Positions 42,210 through 51,768 of a DNA stretch of 64,000 bases are shown piece after piece. The stretch comes from Paracoccus sp. C2R09 (GTDB taxonomy: Bacteria; Pseudomonadota; Alphaproteobacteria; Rhodobacterales; Rhodobacteraceae). Below the pieces are notes generated by a model. That model was not told the DNA's origin. It ran no database searches and saw only the letters and a program-made list of their open reading frames with translations. The stretch spans positions 124,001 to 188,000 of the forward strand of contig NZ_JAHKQB010000007.1 in NCBI RefSeq assembly GCF_018860625.1, in the 5' to 3' direction. Made by a program: the position numbers and the translations under genes. Each line of letters starts with the position of its first letter. Position 1 is the stretch's first letter.

Positions 42210-45200
42210 TCGGGGCATCCTGTCGCTGTTCGTCCGCCATGCGACGCTGGCCAACCTGCTGCTGGCCGTCATGGTGGTCGCGGGGCTCTATTCGGCGCCG
42301 CGCCTGCGGGCGCAGTATTTTCCCGACACCGTCGTCCAGGAAATCGACGTCCGCGTCACCTGGGACGGGGCCGGGGCCGAGGATGTGGACCGTTCCATCG
42401 TGGCGGTGCTGGAACCGGCGCTGATGTCGGTCGAGGGGGTGATGCTCACCACCTCTCAGGCGGCGGAAGGATCGGCGCGCATCAACATGGAGTTCGAGCC
42501 GGGCTGGGACATGTCCCGCGCCATGTCCGAGGTCGAGACCGCCGTGTCGGGCGCGGGCGATCTGCCCGAGGATGCCGAGGATCCCGACATCACCCGCCGC
42601 GCCTGGCGCGACAGCGTGGCCGATATCGTCATCTCGGGGCCGGTGGGGCTGGACCAGCTGGGGCGCATCGCGGACGACATGACCAACCGGCTCTATGCCG
42701 AAGGGGTGACGCGGCTGACCGTGGCGGGGGTCGCCGCCCCGCAGACCCTGGTCGAACTGCGCATGGCCGACCTGATCCGTCACGATCTGACCATGCAGGA
42801 GGTCGCGGCCGTCATCTCGGCCGCCGCCGCCCCCACGCCCGCGGGCGATATCAGCTCGGGCGCGTCGCGCGTGCGGACGGGCGCGGAGACGCGCAGCCCC
42901 TCGGATGTGGCGGCCCTGTCGATCAAGGCGCTGCCCGACGGCACGCAGCTGACCGTGGGCGACGTGGCCACCGTCAGCGCCGAGGGGATCGACCGCGAGG
43001 TGGCCTTCTTCGTGGGCGGCAATCCCGCCGTCACGATCGAGGTGCAGCGCAGCGCCTCGGGCGATGCCATCGGGATGCAGCAGACGGTCGAGGATCTGGC
43101 CGCGGAACTGCGCCCGACCCTGCCCGAAGGGGTGACGATCGAACTGGTCCGCGCGCGGGCCGAACTGATCTCGGCGCGGCTTGCGCTGCTTCTGGACAAC
43201 GCGATCATGGGGCTGGGACTGGTGCTGGGCCTGCTGTTCCTGTTCCTCAATGCCCGCACCGCGATCTGGGTGGCGGCGGGCATCCCTGCGGCGATGCTGG
43301 CGGCGGTCGCGTTGATGCATGTGACGGGGATGACCCTGAACATGATCTCTCTCTTTGCGCTGATCCTGACATTGGGGATCATCGTGGACGATGCGATCGT
43401 GGTGGGCGAACATGCCGATTACCGCGCCCGCAAGCTGGGCGAGGCCCCCAAGGTCGCCGCCGAACGCGCGGCGGGCCGCATGGGCGCGCCGGTGATTAGC
43501 AGCACCCTGACCACGGTGATCGCATTTGCCGGCCTGACGATGATCGGGGGCCGTTTCGGCCAGATCGTGGGCGAGATTCCCCTGACCGTGATCCTGGTGC
43601 TGATCGCATCGCTGGCGGAATGCTTCCTGGTGCTGCCCAACCACATGGCCCATGCCCTGGCGGGCCATGCGAAGGCGCATTGGTACGACATGCCGTCGCA
43701 GGTGGTGAACCGCTGGCTGGACCGCCTTGTCGAACGCGTGCTGCGTCCGCTGATCCGCCTTGTGCTGGTCGCGCGGTATCCGGTCATGGCCGCGGTGGTC
43801 CTGGCCCTGTCGCTGTCGGCCACGATGCTGATGACGGGGGCGGTGCCATGGCGCTTCTTCGACGCCCCCGAACAGGGCAGCGTCGAGGGGAACTTCGCGA
43901 TGCTGGCCGGTGCCACGCGCGAGGACACGATCCGCGTGATGAACATGGTCGAGGAGGCCACCCGCAGCGTCGGCCAGCGATACGAGGACGAGTACGGCAC
44001 GAACCCCATCACGCACATGATGATGCTGGTGGGCGACAATGCGGGCCGTCCGCTGCCCGGCGCCGATACCAAGGATGCGGACCTGCTGGGGGCCGTCCAG
44101 ATCGAACTGATCGACCCCGATTTCCGCCCCTACAGCAGCTTCGAATTCGTGTCCGACCTGCAATCGGCCATGCCGACCGATCCGCGGCTGGAGGTGATCA
44201 GCTTCCGCGGGTTCCGGTCGGGGCCGGGGGGCGATGCGATCTCGGTCCGCATGACCGGCGCCGAGGCGCAGCGACTGAAGGACGCGGCCGAGGCGGTGAA
44301 GGCCGATCTGTCGCAATTCCCCGAGGTCTCGGCGCTGGAAGACAGCATGGACTACGACAAGACCGAGCTTGCGCTGCGTCTGACCCCGCAGGGCGAGGCC
44401 CTGGGCTTCACCACCGAGGTGCTGGCCGCCGAACTGCGCCGCCGCCTGGGCGGGGTCGAGGCCGCGACCTTCCCGGTGGGCACCCGCACCGGTGCGATCC
44501 AGGTCGAACTGCCCGAGCGCGACCGTCAGGCCGATTTCCTGGAGCGCATGATGATGCGGGCCTCGTCGGGGGAATGGGTGCCGCTTGGCGATATCGTCAC
44601 GGCCTCGTCCGAGGCGGGGTTTTCGGTCATCCGGCGCGAGAACGGCGAACGCATGATCTCGGTCACGGGGGATATCGCGGATGACGATCCCGCCCGCGCG
44701 GCCGAGATCACCGCATATCTGCAGACCGATCTGCTGCCCCGCATCGCGGGCGAATACGGCATCAGCTATACCCTGACGGGGCTTGCGGAACAGGAATCCG
44801 ATTTCCTGTCCGAGGCGCTGGTCGGTTTCGGCGCGGCGCTGACGGGCATCTACATGGTGCTGGCCTGGATCTTCGCCAGCTGGACGCGTCCGCTGGTGGT
44901 GATGTCGGTCATCCCCTTCGGGCTGATCGGGGCGGTCTGGGGGCATGCCTCGTGGCAATTGCCGATGAGCATGTTCTCGATCGTGGGGCTGATCGGCATG
45001 TCGGGCATCATCATCAACGATTCCATCGTGCTGATCTCCTCGATCGACGAATATGCCGAGACGCGCGGCCTGCGGCCGGCCATCGTCGCGGCGGTGGGCG
45101 ACCGCTTCCGCCCGGTGCTGCTGACGACCGCGACGACGGTGCTGGGCCTTGCGCCGCTGCTGTATGAACGCTCGTCCCAGGCGCTGTTCCTGAAACCCAC

Positions 45201-45540
45201 GGTGGTGACGCTGGCCTATGGCCTGGGCTTCGGGATGGTGCTGGTGCTGCTGGTCGTGCCCGCGATCCTGGCCGTGGGGGCCGATATAGGCCGCGCGCGG
45301 CAGGCCTTCGGGCGCATGTTGCGGGCAGGTCCGGTGGCCCCTGTGATGCGCGCGGCCTGCGTGGCGGCGGCTGCAGGGCTGCTGGTCCTGGTCGGGCCGG
45401 CTGCGGGACTGCCCGTGCCCGCATGGTGGCCCGTGCTGGCACCGCTGCAGGCGCTGGCGGTCATGGCCGCATGGCTGCTGGTCGTGTCCGCCGTGACCGC
45501 CGCGCTGATCCTGCGCCGTCAGTCGGCGGCGCAGCCCTGA
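42202..45540 (+). CDS. RND efflux pump, inner-membrane transporter
   Basis: A proton-driven trimeric exporter of the AcrB/MdtB type, 1112 residues. It shows the N-terminal helix, two large periplasmic domains and twelve expected membrane helices, with the proton-relay acids in LTLGIIVDDAIVVGEHADYRARKLGE (TM4) and IGMSGIIINDSIVLISSIDEYAETRG in the second half. No ATG fits: the frame is open to 42076, but GTG at 42202 has AGGG eight bases upstream and an N-terminus (VGDRGILSLFVRHATLANLLLA cut short here) typical of RND proteins. The C-terminal ~70 residues are an extra pair of hydrophobic segments rich in Ala. The 3' end overlaps the convergent next gene by 22 bp. Confidence 0.92.
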   Translation: MGDRGILSLFVRHATLANLLLAVMVVAGLYSAPRLRAQYFPDTVVQEIDVRVTWDGAGAEDVDRSIVAVLEPALMSVEGVMLTTSQAAEGSARINMEFEPGWDMSRAMSEVETAVSGAGDLPEDAEDPDITRRAWRDSVADIVISGPVGLDQLGRIADDMTNRLYAEGVTRLTVAGVAAPQTLVELRMADLIRHDLTMQEVAAVISAAAAPTPAGDISSGASRVRTGAETRSPSDVAALSIKALPDGTQLTVGDVATVSAEGIDREVAFFVGGNPAVTIEVQRSASGDAIGMQQTVEDLAAELRPTLPEGVTIELVRARAELISARLALLLDNAIMGLGLVLGLLFLFLNARTAIWVAAGIPAAMLAAVALMHVTGMTLNMISLFALILTLGIIVDDAIVVGEHADYRARKLGEAPKVAAERAAGRMGAPVISSTLTTVIAFAGLTMIGGRFGQIVGEIPLTVILVLIASLAECFLVLPNHMAHALAGHAKAHWYDMPSQVVNRWLDRLVERVLRPLIRLVLVARYPVMAAVVLALSLSATMLMTGAVPWRFFDAPEQGSVEGNFAMLAGATREDTIRVMNMVEEATRSVGQRYEDEYGTNPITHMMMLVGDNAGRPLPGADTKDADLLGAVQIELIDPDFRPYSSFEFVSDLQSAMPTDPRLEVISFRGFRSGPGGDAISVRMTGAEAQRLKDAAEAVKADLSQFPEVSALEDSMDYDKTELALRLTPQGEALGFTTEVLAAELRRRLGGVEAATFPVGTRTGAIQVELPERDRQADFLERMMMRASSGEWVPLGDIVTASSEAGFSVIRRENGERMISVTGDIADDDPARAAEITAYLQTDLLPRIAGEYGISYTLTGLAEQESDFLSEALVGFGAALTGIYMVLAWIFASWTRPLVVMSVIPFGLIGAVWGHASWQLPMSMFSIVGLIGMSGIIINDSIVLISSIDEYAETRGLRPAIVAAVGDRFRPVLLTTATTVLGLAPLLYERSSQALFLKPTVVTLAYGLGFGMVLVLLVVPAILAVGADIGRARQAFGRMLRAGPVAPVMRAACVAAAAGLLVLVGPAAGLPVPAWWPVLAPLQALAVMAAWLLVVSAVTAALILRRQSAAQP

Positions 45541-46319
45541 GTTTCGACCGCGCCATCCGCGGTCACCATGGTCAGGCGCAGGCGGCTTTCGTCCAGATCG
45601 AAGGGGGCGGCGGTGGGGCCCACCATCTCGACCACAGCCTCGGCGCCCTCCGGGGTGTCGTTCAGATCCGCGCCCGATACCCAGATCTCGGGTCGGCCCG
45701 TCAGTTCGATGGCCGCCAGCTCCACGCCCTCGACCGGGGGGTGCATGGTGACGCGGACCCCGTCGTCGATGGGCGCGATCTCGCAGCGGGGCAGGGCGTC
45801 CAGGCGCCGGGGTTCGGCCTGCAGCGCGGTCAGGATCACCGGATCGGGTTCCGCGCCGGGCGCGGGGGCGTCCAGCGTCAGATGCGCCGGCACGCAGATC
45901 TTCTCGCACAGCCCGAGGTCGATATCGACCGCGATCCGCATCGGATCGCCGGCATCGATCGCCTCGGCGGTCAGGGGCAGGACCAGCCTGTCGCGATAGC
46001 CCATTTCGCGGGCGCTGCCGCTGTCGATGGAGGTGGGCGCGGGCCAGTGCAGGCGCACATGCCCGAGGTTCTCCGACCGGGTCCAGTCGAAATCGGGCGG
46101 CAGGCCGCTGTCGCCGGGGCTGCGCCAATAGGTCTTCCAGCCGGGTTCCAGGTTCAGTTCCAGCGCCAGCACGCGCTTGCCGGAATCTTCGGTCCAGCCG
46201 GGCAGCAACCGCGCCGAGCTGAGGCCCGGCGGCAAATCCTGCGCGACGGCGGGCAGCGCCAGCAGCGTGGCGCAGATGGCGGGCAGAATCGGGCGGGCTG
46301 AAAAGGTCTTTGGCATCAT
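45519..46319 (-). CDS. DsbD N-terminal-domain-like periplasmic protein
   Basis: A 266-residue precursor with a signal peptide (about 1-25, ending Pro-Ala-Val-Ala-Gln) and a two-part all-beta body like the thiol-accepting N-terminal domain of DsbD/ScsB. ELNLEPGWKTYWRSPGDSGLPP and the cysteine motif CEKICVPA near 140-147 are the recognisable elements; another pair of cysteines lies further on. There is no DsbD-type membrane domain, so it would have to exchange electrons with another protein, perhaps in copper or cytochrome maturation. Two adjacent ATGs exist; the first (46319) has aggtgg at good distance. Confidence 0.82.
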   Translation of the reverse strand: MMPKTFSARPILPAICATLLALPAVAQDLPPGLSSARLLPGWTEDSGKRVLALELNLEPGWKTYWRSPGDSGLPPDFDWTRSENLGHVRLHWPAPTSIDSGSAREMGYRDRLVLPLTAEAIDAGDPMRIAVDIDLGLCEKICVPAHLTLDAPAPGAEPDPVILTALQAEPRRLDALPRCEIAPIDDGVRVTMHPPVEGVELAAIELTGRPEIWVSGADLNDTPEGAEAVVEMVGPTAAPFDLDESRLRLTMVTADGAVETQGCAAD

Positions 46320-46422
46320 GGGCCCACCTAGCCGCCCGTGGCCGATCAAAGGAAGTCACAAACGCGCGCACGGCTTGCGATTCCCGGCATGACACCCGAT
46401 CTTGAACGGATAAGGAGATGCG

Positions 46423-47016
46423 ATGAACAACGACACTCTTTCGCAGGACGAACCCGGGAACCTGACCGGCAAGATCCTGATCGCGATGCCCGGCATGGCC
46501 GATCCGCGCTTCGAACGCTCGGTCGTGCTGGTCTGCGCGCATTCGGACGAAGGCGCGATGGGACTGGTCCTGAACCAGCCCCTGCCGGAAATCCATTTCG
46601 GCGATCTTCTGGAACAGCTGGGGATCGAGCGTGGCGATGCCGCCCGCGGGATCGAGGTCCGTTTCGGCGGCCCGGTGGAACCCGGGCGCGGCTTCGTGCT
46701 GCACAAGGTCGCCCAGCACGGCCAGGACCCCGAAGGCCGGATGCGCATCAGCCCCGCACTGGCGATGACCACGACGCGCGACATCCTCGAGGATCTGGCG
46801 AATGGCGAGGGCCCCGAACAGGCGGTCCTGGCACTGGGTTATGCCGGCTGGGGGCCGGGTCAGCTGGAATCCGAGATGCTGGCAAACGGCTGGCTGACGG
46901 GCGAAGGGCAGGACGACCTGATCTTCGATCTGGATCACGGGGCCAAATGGCAGCGCGCCCTGCGTGCGCAGGGCATCGATCCGTCGCTTCTGTCGGCGGC
47001 TGCGGGACGGGCCTGA
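46423..47016 (+). CDS. YqgE/AlgH-family protein
   Basis: A 197-residue cytoplasmic protein of the UPF0301 family, with LTGKILIAMPGMADPRFERSVV and DEGAMGLVLNQPL as the diagnostic N-terminal blocks and RFGGPVEPGRGFVLH and GYAGWGPGQLESEM further on. Members have been connected to alginate regulation and methylation-like roles but no biochemical activity is settled. The ATG follows aaggaga. It converges on the methionine aminopeptidase gene with 19 bp between. Confidence 0.95.
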   Translation: MNNDTLSQDEPGNLTGKILIAMPGMADPRFERSVVLVCAHSDEGAMGLVLNQPLPEIHFGDLLEQLGIERGDAARGIEVRFGGPVEPGRGFVLHKVAQHGQDPEGRMRISPALAMTTTRDILEDLANGEGPEQAVLALGYAGWGPGQLESEMLANGWLTGEGQDDLIFDLDHGAKWQRALRAQGIDPSLLSAAAGRA

Positions 47017-47035
47017 ACGGCCCGACCCGACCCCC

Positions 47036-47833
47036 TCAGCCCAGCTGGGGGAAGAACTTGTCCGAGGACGTGAAGATCTCGAACCCGTCGGCGGTCACGC
47101 CGATGGAATGTTCGAACTGGGCCGAAAGCGACTTGTCGCGCGTGACGGCGGTCCAGTCGTCGGCCAGCACCTTCGTTTCCGGGCGACCCAGGTTGATCAT
47201 CGGCTCAATGGTGAAGAACATGCCCTCTTCCAGCACCGGGCCTTTGCCCGCGCGCCCGAAATGCAGCACGTTCGGGGGCGCGTGGAACACCTTGCCGATG
47301 CCGTGACCGCAGAAGTCGCGCACGACCGACATGCGCTGCCCTTCGGCATAGGACTGGATGGCCGCGCCGATATCGCCGAAGGTCGCGCCGGGGCGGACGA
47401 CCTCGATGCCCTTCATCAGCGCGTCATGGGTGACCTTCAGCAGGCGCTGCGCCTTGATGGGCGCGCGGCCCGCGACATACATGCGGCTGGTGTCGCCGAA
47501 CCAGCCATCGACGATGACGGTCACGTCGATGTTCAGGATGTCGCCGTCCTTCAGGGCCTTTTCGCCCGGAATGCCGTGGCAGACGACATGGTTCACGCTG
47601 ATGCAGCTGGCATGCTGATATCCGCGATACCCGATCGTGGCCGAGGTTGCGCCCAGTTCTTCGATGCGTCGGGTGATGAAGGCGTCCAGCGCCCCCGTGG
47701 TCACGCCCGGTTCGACTAGCGCCCCCACCTCGTCCAGGATCTGCGACGCGATCGCGCCCGCCTTCTGCATGCCCGCGGAATCCTCGGGCATGTGGATGCG
47801 GATGCCTTCCTTGGTGGTGCGGCTGTCGTTCAT
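47036..47833 (-). CDS. map: Methionine aminopeptidase, type I
   Basis: Removes the initiator methionine from nascent proteins. The 265-residue pita-bread-fold enzyme shows the dinuclear metal ligands in NIDVTVIVDGWFGDTSRM (two Asp), GHGIGKVFHAPP (His), FFTIEPM (Glu) and QFEHSIGV (Glu), with the substrate His in VCHGIPGE. Length is normal for type I. It is divergent from the CinA-domain gene across about 108 bp. Confidence 0.97.
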   Translation of the reverse strand: MNDSRTTKEGIRIHMPEDSAGMQKAGAIASQILDEVGALVEPGVTTGALDAFITRRIEELGATSATIGYRGYQHASCISVNHVVCHGIPGEKALKDGDILNIDVTVIVDGWFGDTSRMYVAGRAPIKAQRLLKVTHDALMKGIEVVRPGATFGDIGAAIQSYAEGQRMSVVRDFCGHGIGKVFHAPPNVLHFGRAGKGPVLEEGMFFTIEPMINLGRPETKVLADDWTAVTRDKSLSAQFEHSIGVTADGFEIFTSSDKFFPQLG

Positions 47834-47941
47834 GGCGGGTCCTTATCTCGGCTTGTCCCCTAGATAGACGGCGCGGCCCACTTGTTCCAGCCCCACCCTC
47901 GGGCATAGATGTTGCGATCACACAGCGAAGGACGAAGCAAG

Positions 47942-48682
47942 ATGCAGTCGGACAACCCCACCGCCGCGATTCTCGTCATCGGGGACGAGATCCTGTCGGG
48001 TCGCACCCGCGAGGGAAACGCCCATCACCTGGCACAGGTCCTGACCGCCACCGGCTTCGACCTGCAGGAGATCCGCGTCGTGTCCGACGATCACGATCGC
48101 ATCGTCGATGCGATCCGCGCGCTGGATGGCAGCCTGGGCGGGGCCTACGACCTGCTGTTCACATCGGGGGGGATCGGGCCCACGCATGACGACATCACCG
48201 CCGATGCGGTGGCGGCGGCGCATGGCACCACCGTCACCATCGACCCCGAGGCCCGCCGCCTGCTGCAGGAACGCTGCGATCGCATGGGGTCCGAACTGAC
48301 CGAGAACCGGCTGCGCATGGCCCGCATTCCGGTGGGTGCGACGCTGATCGACAATGCGGTTTCGGCGGCGCCGGGTTTTTCCATCGGGCGGACCCATGTG
48401 ATGGCGGGCGTCCCCGAGGTGTTCCGCGGCATGGTGGACTGGCTGATCCCGCGCCTGCCCAAGGGGCGCCCGGTGCAATCGCTCAGCGTCGAGGTGCGGC
48501 GCGGCGAAAGCGACGTGGCCGAGGAGCTGAAGGCCATCGCGGGCGATTTCCCGGACCTGTCGCTCGGGTCCTATCCGTTCCATGACGATGCCGGCTGGGG
48601 CACGAACCTTGTCGTGCGCGGGCTGGACGCGGAGCGCGTCGCCCATGCGATGGACGTGCTGAAGACGCGGCTGGCGCTGTGA
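47942..48682 (+). CDS. CinA-type molybdopterin-binding (MoCF) domain protein
   Basis: A 246-residue protein equal to the N-terminal half of CinA. AILVIGDEILSGRTREGN near the start and LFTSGGIGPTHDDITADAV are the MoCF-fold signatures; VMAGVPEVFRGM lies further on. The C-terminal nicotinamide-nucleotide deamidase domain of full-length CinA is missing, which is usual for this separate subfamily. Members have been linked to nucleotide pyrophosphatase activity and to competence, neither shown for this one. The ATG at 47942 follows gaaggacg; its end overlaps the acetyltransferase gene by 4 bp. Confidence 0.9.
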   Translation: MQSDNPTAAILVIGDEILSGRTREGNAHHLAQVLTATGFDLQEIRVVSDDHDRIVDAIRALDGSLGGAYDLLFTSGGIGPTHDDITADAVAAAHGTTVTIDPEARRLLQERCDRMGSELTENRLRMARIPVGATLIDNAVSAAPGFSIGRTHVMAGVPEVFRGMVDWLIPRLPKGRPVQSLSVEVRRGESDVAEELKAIAGDFPDLSLGSYPFHDDAGWGTNLVVRGLDAERVAHAMDVLKTRLAL

Positions 48683-49401
48683 CGCGCCCCGCGCCCGCCA
48701 TCGCCGCGGCCTTCGAGGCGACCTGGCCTGCAGCCGAGACCCGCGATTTCGGGGGCATCCGCGTCGGACGCGGCGCGGGGGCGGGCGGGCGCGTCAGCTC
48801 GGCCCGCGCGGTGGGCGACTGGTCCCCCGCCGATCTGGACGCGGCCGAGGCGCAGCATCGCGACTGGGGCCAGCCCCTGCTGTTTCGCGCCTGGGACGAC
48901 GAGGATCGCCTGATGGCCGCCCTGATCGAACGCGACTGCCGGATCGAGACCCCGACCCTGGTCCTGTCCGCGCCCGTCACGGCCCTGACCGACCGGGAAC
49001 TGCCGCCGGTCACCGGCTTTACCATCTGGCCGCCGCTGGCGATCCAGCGCGACATCTGGGCTGCGGGCAACATCGATGCGGCGCGCCAGGCCGTGATGGA
49101 TCGTGTCCCCGCCCCCCGGACCGCCCTGCTAGGGCGCATCCGGGATCGCGCGGCGGGCGCGGGTTTCGCGGCCTGCCATGACGGCGTGGCGATGGTCCAC
49201 GGCATCGAGGTTCTGCCCGATTTCCGCCGCATGGGGCTGGGGTCCTGGCTGGTCCGCACCGCCGCCTTCTGGGCGGCGGAACAGGGGGCCGACACCATCG
49301 CCCTGGCCGTCAGTCGCAGTAACGAGGTCGCGCGGGCGACCTATGCCTCGCTCGGGTTCGCGGTCGCGGGCAGCTATGCCTATTACAGGCGCGCCAGCTG
49401 A
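48679..49401 (+). CDS. GNAT-family N-acetyltransferase
   Basis: A 240-residue protein whose C-terminal half is a GNAT domain: VLPDFRRMGLGSWLVRTAAFWA near 185-206 is the acetyl-CoA pyrophosphate-binding motif A, and ARATYASLGFAVAGSYAYYRR the usual end. The N-terminal ~130 residues look like a degenerate second GNAT-like half. Acceptor unknown. Translationally coupled to the MoCF gene (ATGA), and its stop overlaps the convergent DUF4202-CbiX gene by 19 bp. Confidence 0.88.
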   Translation: MTRPAPAIAAAFEATWPAAETRDFGGIRVGRGAGAGGRVSSARAVGDWSPADLDAAEAQHRDWGQPLLFRAWDDEDRLMAALIERDCRIETPTLVLSAPVTALTDRELPPVTGFTIWPPLAIQRDIWAAGNIDAARQAVMDRVPAPRTALLGRIRDRAAGAGFAACHDGVAMVHGIEVLPDFRRMGLGSWLVRTAAFWAAEQGADTIALAVSRSNEVARATYASLGFAVAGSYAYYRRAS

Positions 49402-50648
49402 TCGGCGATCGACCGGGCGATCATGTCGGGGGCCTCGGGGGCAAGGCCGATCGGGTCCAGCCGCGGGCCGTCGAAGCCCGCCATGTCCAATGCCTCGGGC
49501 AGGTCGTCGGTCACATGTTCAGCGCGCAGCGCGAACAGCGGCAGGCTGATGGCACGTTCAAGTTCGCGCGCCGCATCCGCGATGAAGGGTTCCTGTTCGA
49601 CGAAACCCGTCACCACCCGGGCGAAATGCGGTGACAGCGTCCCGGCCAGCGCCTGGGTGATGGTGAAGCTGGCCTGGCTGCGCTGCGATCCATGGGCCGA
49701 CAGAAGCAGCGTCACCTCGGGCAGGGACCATCCCTGCGCGTCGGCCGCCGCGCGCAGCTTGGTCAGGATCAGCTCGGGCAGGCCCGGATCGGTGCCGAAG
49801 GGGCGCATGATATGGGCAGCGGGGGCGCCGGCCTCGGTCAGGCGGCGGGGCAGTTCGGTTCCGGTGAACCAGCCCTCGGCCATGAACATGGGATAGACGA
49901 TGCAATCGGGCGTCACCGCATCCGCCAGCGCACCCGGCTTGGCCAGAGTCGCGCCGTGCACGGGCAGGCCGGGGTTGCGCGCGGCGACGGCTGCGGCCAG
50001 TTCCTTGATCGCCTGCTGCTGGGGTTCGGGATCGCCCGGCTGGCCATGCGACACGATCACCGCGCAAGAGGGCGGGCCCGTGCGGTCGGCGATGCGGAAC
50101 AGGCGCGCGAATTCCTCGGGCATCTCGAATTCGGCCAGCGCGCGGGCGCGGGCCTCGGGGGACATCTTGCGGGCGGTCTTCTCGATGATGCGGGGCATGC
50201 GTTCATCGGGCTGGGTCGCCATGAAATCGCCCAGATACCAGCGGATGAAGGTGAAGCAGATCACGTCTTCCAACGCCTGCACGTCGGGGTCGCGCTTCAG
50301 CCCCTGCTTGCGCAGCATCCGGCCCGCGCGGTCGATATCGGCCGCGTCGTATCCCGCATCAGCCATGATCGCACCCACGCGTTCGGCATGGCGACGCCCC
50401 TGTTCCTGGCGCCATTGCAGGTATCCGGGCCGGTTCATCGGAAAGCTGTCGCGCGGCAGCTTCCAGCGTTCGATATGCTGGCCGCGGCAGGCGATGCGCA
50501 GCACGTCGTCGGCATCGGGGAACAGGCGTTCCTGTTCCTGCGTCATCCGCCGACCATAGAGCAGGTTCGCGGGCTGGCCGTCCTCGTGGCCGGGATCCTG
50601 GGCATTGGCGGTGTCGATGGCGTCGAAGGCGGCGTTGAGGCGTGTCAT
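49383..50648 (-). CDS. Fusion of a DUF4202 domain and a CbiX/SirB-type chelatase domain
   Basis: A 421-residue protein of two parts. Residues about 1-185 match DUF4202: RLNAAFDAIDTANAQDP, RGQHIERWKLPRDSFPMNRPGY, HAERVG and VQALEDVICFTFIRWYLGDF. Residues about 200-421 have the layout of sirohydrochlorin/cobalamin chelatases: AVIVSHGQPGDPE and LLLSAHGSQ each supply a candidate metal-binding histidine in two similar halves, with VYPMFMAEGWFTG between. DUF4202 proteins have been noted near sulfate-assimilation genes; a chelatase domain would fit siroheme supply to sulfite reductase, but this is inference. The ATG at 50648 is the first residue with DUF4202 similarity; the longer open frame overlaps the next gene's upstream region. 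Confidence 0.82.
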   Translation of the reverse strand: MTRLNAAFDAIDTANAQDPGHEDGQPANLLYGRRMTQEQERLFPDADDVLRIACRGQHIERWKLPRDSFPMNRPGYLQWRQEQGRRHAERVGAIMADAGYDAADIDRAGRMLRKQGLKRDPDVQALEDVICFTFIRWYLGDFMATQPDERMPRIIEKTARKMSPEARARALAEFEMPEEFARLFRIADRTGPPSCAVIVSHGQPGDPEPQQQAIKELAAAVAARNPGLPVHGATLAKPGALADAVTPDCIVYPMFMAEGWFTGTELPRRLTEAGAPAAHIMRPFGTDPGLPELILTKLRAAADAQGWSLPEVTLLLSAHGSQRSQASFTITQALAGTLSPHFARVVTGFVEQEPFIADAARELERAISLPLFALRAEHVTDDLPEALDMAGFDGPRLDPIGLAPEAPDMIARSIADQLARL

Positions 50649-50715
50649 GGCTGCGTCCCTGCGTGGCGTTCCGCCATGCAGGATGCGCGTGCCGGTCGCC
50701 GGGTGCAAGCGGCTG

Positions 50716-51756
50716 TCAGGGCAGGGCGGTCGTGTCGGGGAAATCGCCATGTCCCGCGATCACCGCATCGGCGGCCATGTCGGCCATGACCGGGGCCATG
50801 CCGAAGCCGATCTTGAAGCCGCCATTGGCGATCCAGTGGCCGGGACGGTCGGGCCATCCTGCCAGGACCGGCGCGCGGCTGCGGGCGCGGGGGCGCAGGC
50901 CCGCCCAACGGTCGATCACGGGCGCATCCCGCAGCGCGGGGCAGATCGCCACGGCGCGCGCCAAGATGTCGTCCAGCTGATCGTCGGGGCGGTCGTGGTC
51001 GAAGGTGTTTTCCGATGTGGAACCGACCGCCACGGTCCCGTCCTCGTGCGGAACGACATGCAAGCCGTCCGCGAAGACCTGCGGGGCCCCCGGGGCGGCG
51101 TGGCGCAGCAGCAGCGACTGGCCCTTGACCCCCTGGCCGATCCGGCGGCCAAGCGCGTCGTTCAGATGCAGCAGCCCTTCGGTGCCCGTGGCCCAGATGG
51201 TGGGCGCGTGATCCTGCGGCGCGGGATCGTGTTCGATCACCTCGCCGCCCTTCGCGCGGATCGCGCCCGCAAGGGCCGCCAGCGCGGCACGGGGGTTCAG
51301 TCGCGCCGTCAGCCCGTCATGCAGCCACAGGCCGGTGGGGCTGTCGGGAACGAGGCCCTCGGGCGCGTCGGTCAGCGACATCCAGGCATCCCGGGGCCAG
51401 CGTTCGCGCGAGGCCTCGATCCGGTCCTGCAGCCGGGGCAGCTGCGCGCGATCCGCGACGGGCTGGATACGGCCCGTGCGCCCGTAACCGGATGGCAGGC
51501 CCGAGGTATCCTCGACCTCGGACCAGAAATCGGGGGCGGCCAGCAGGCTGGTCAGCTGCAGGGCCTTCTTGGGGTTCCAGTTTTCCGGCACATGGGGTGC
51601 CAGCGCGCCGACATGGCCGCCCGAGGATCCCGCGCCGATGGTGCGGGCCTCGTGGACGCGCACGGCCACGCCGCGCCGTGCCAGCCGCCATGCGCAGGCG
51701 AGCCCCAGAATGCCGCCGCCCGCGATCCGAACCAAAGCCCCGCTTGCCAATTCCAT
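50716..51756 (-). CDS. FAD-dependent oxidoreductase, probable stand-alone MnmC1-type oxidase
   Basis: A 346-residue flavoprotein of the glycine-oxidase/DadA fold: RIAGGGILGLACAWRLARRG is the FAD motif at about 10-29, and GGFKIGFGMAPVMADM near the C-terminus the second flavin-binding block. In E. coli, MnmC joins such an oxidase (which removes the carboxymethyl group of cmnm5s2U34 in tRNA) to a methyltransferase. Here the methyltransferase is the neighbouring divergent gene, so an MnmC1 role is likely but inferred. Start codons of the two genes are only 12 bp apart. The ATG at 51756 has ggggat upstream. Confidence 0.8.
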   Translation of the reverse strand: MELASGALVRIAGGGILGLACAWRLARRGVAVRVHEARTIGAGSSGGHVGALAPHVPENWNPKKALQLTSLLAAPDFWSEVEDTSGLPSGYGRTGRIQPVADRAQLPRLQDRIEASRERWPRDAWMSLTDAPEGLVPDSPTGLWLHDGLTARLNPRAALAALAGAIRAKGGEVIEHDPAPQDHAPTIWATGTEGLLHLNDALGRRIGQGVKGQSLLLRHAAPGAPQVFADGLHVVPHEDGTVAVGSTSENTFDHDRPDDQLDDILARAVAICPALRDAPVIDRWAGLRPRARSRAPVLAGWPDRPGHWIANGGFKIGFGMAPVMADMAADAVIAGHGDFPDTTALP

Positions 51757-51768
51757 CGCGATCCCCGA

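Noticed and set aside
41770..46938. 1722-codon open frame on the minus strand
   Set aside because: It runs antisense through the whole RND pump and parts of four other convincing genes; its translation is rich in Arg, Gln and His with no motif. High GC content removes stop codons from antisense frames.
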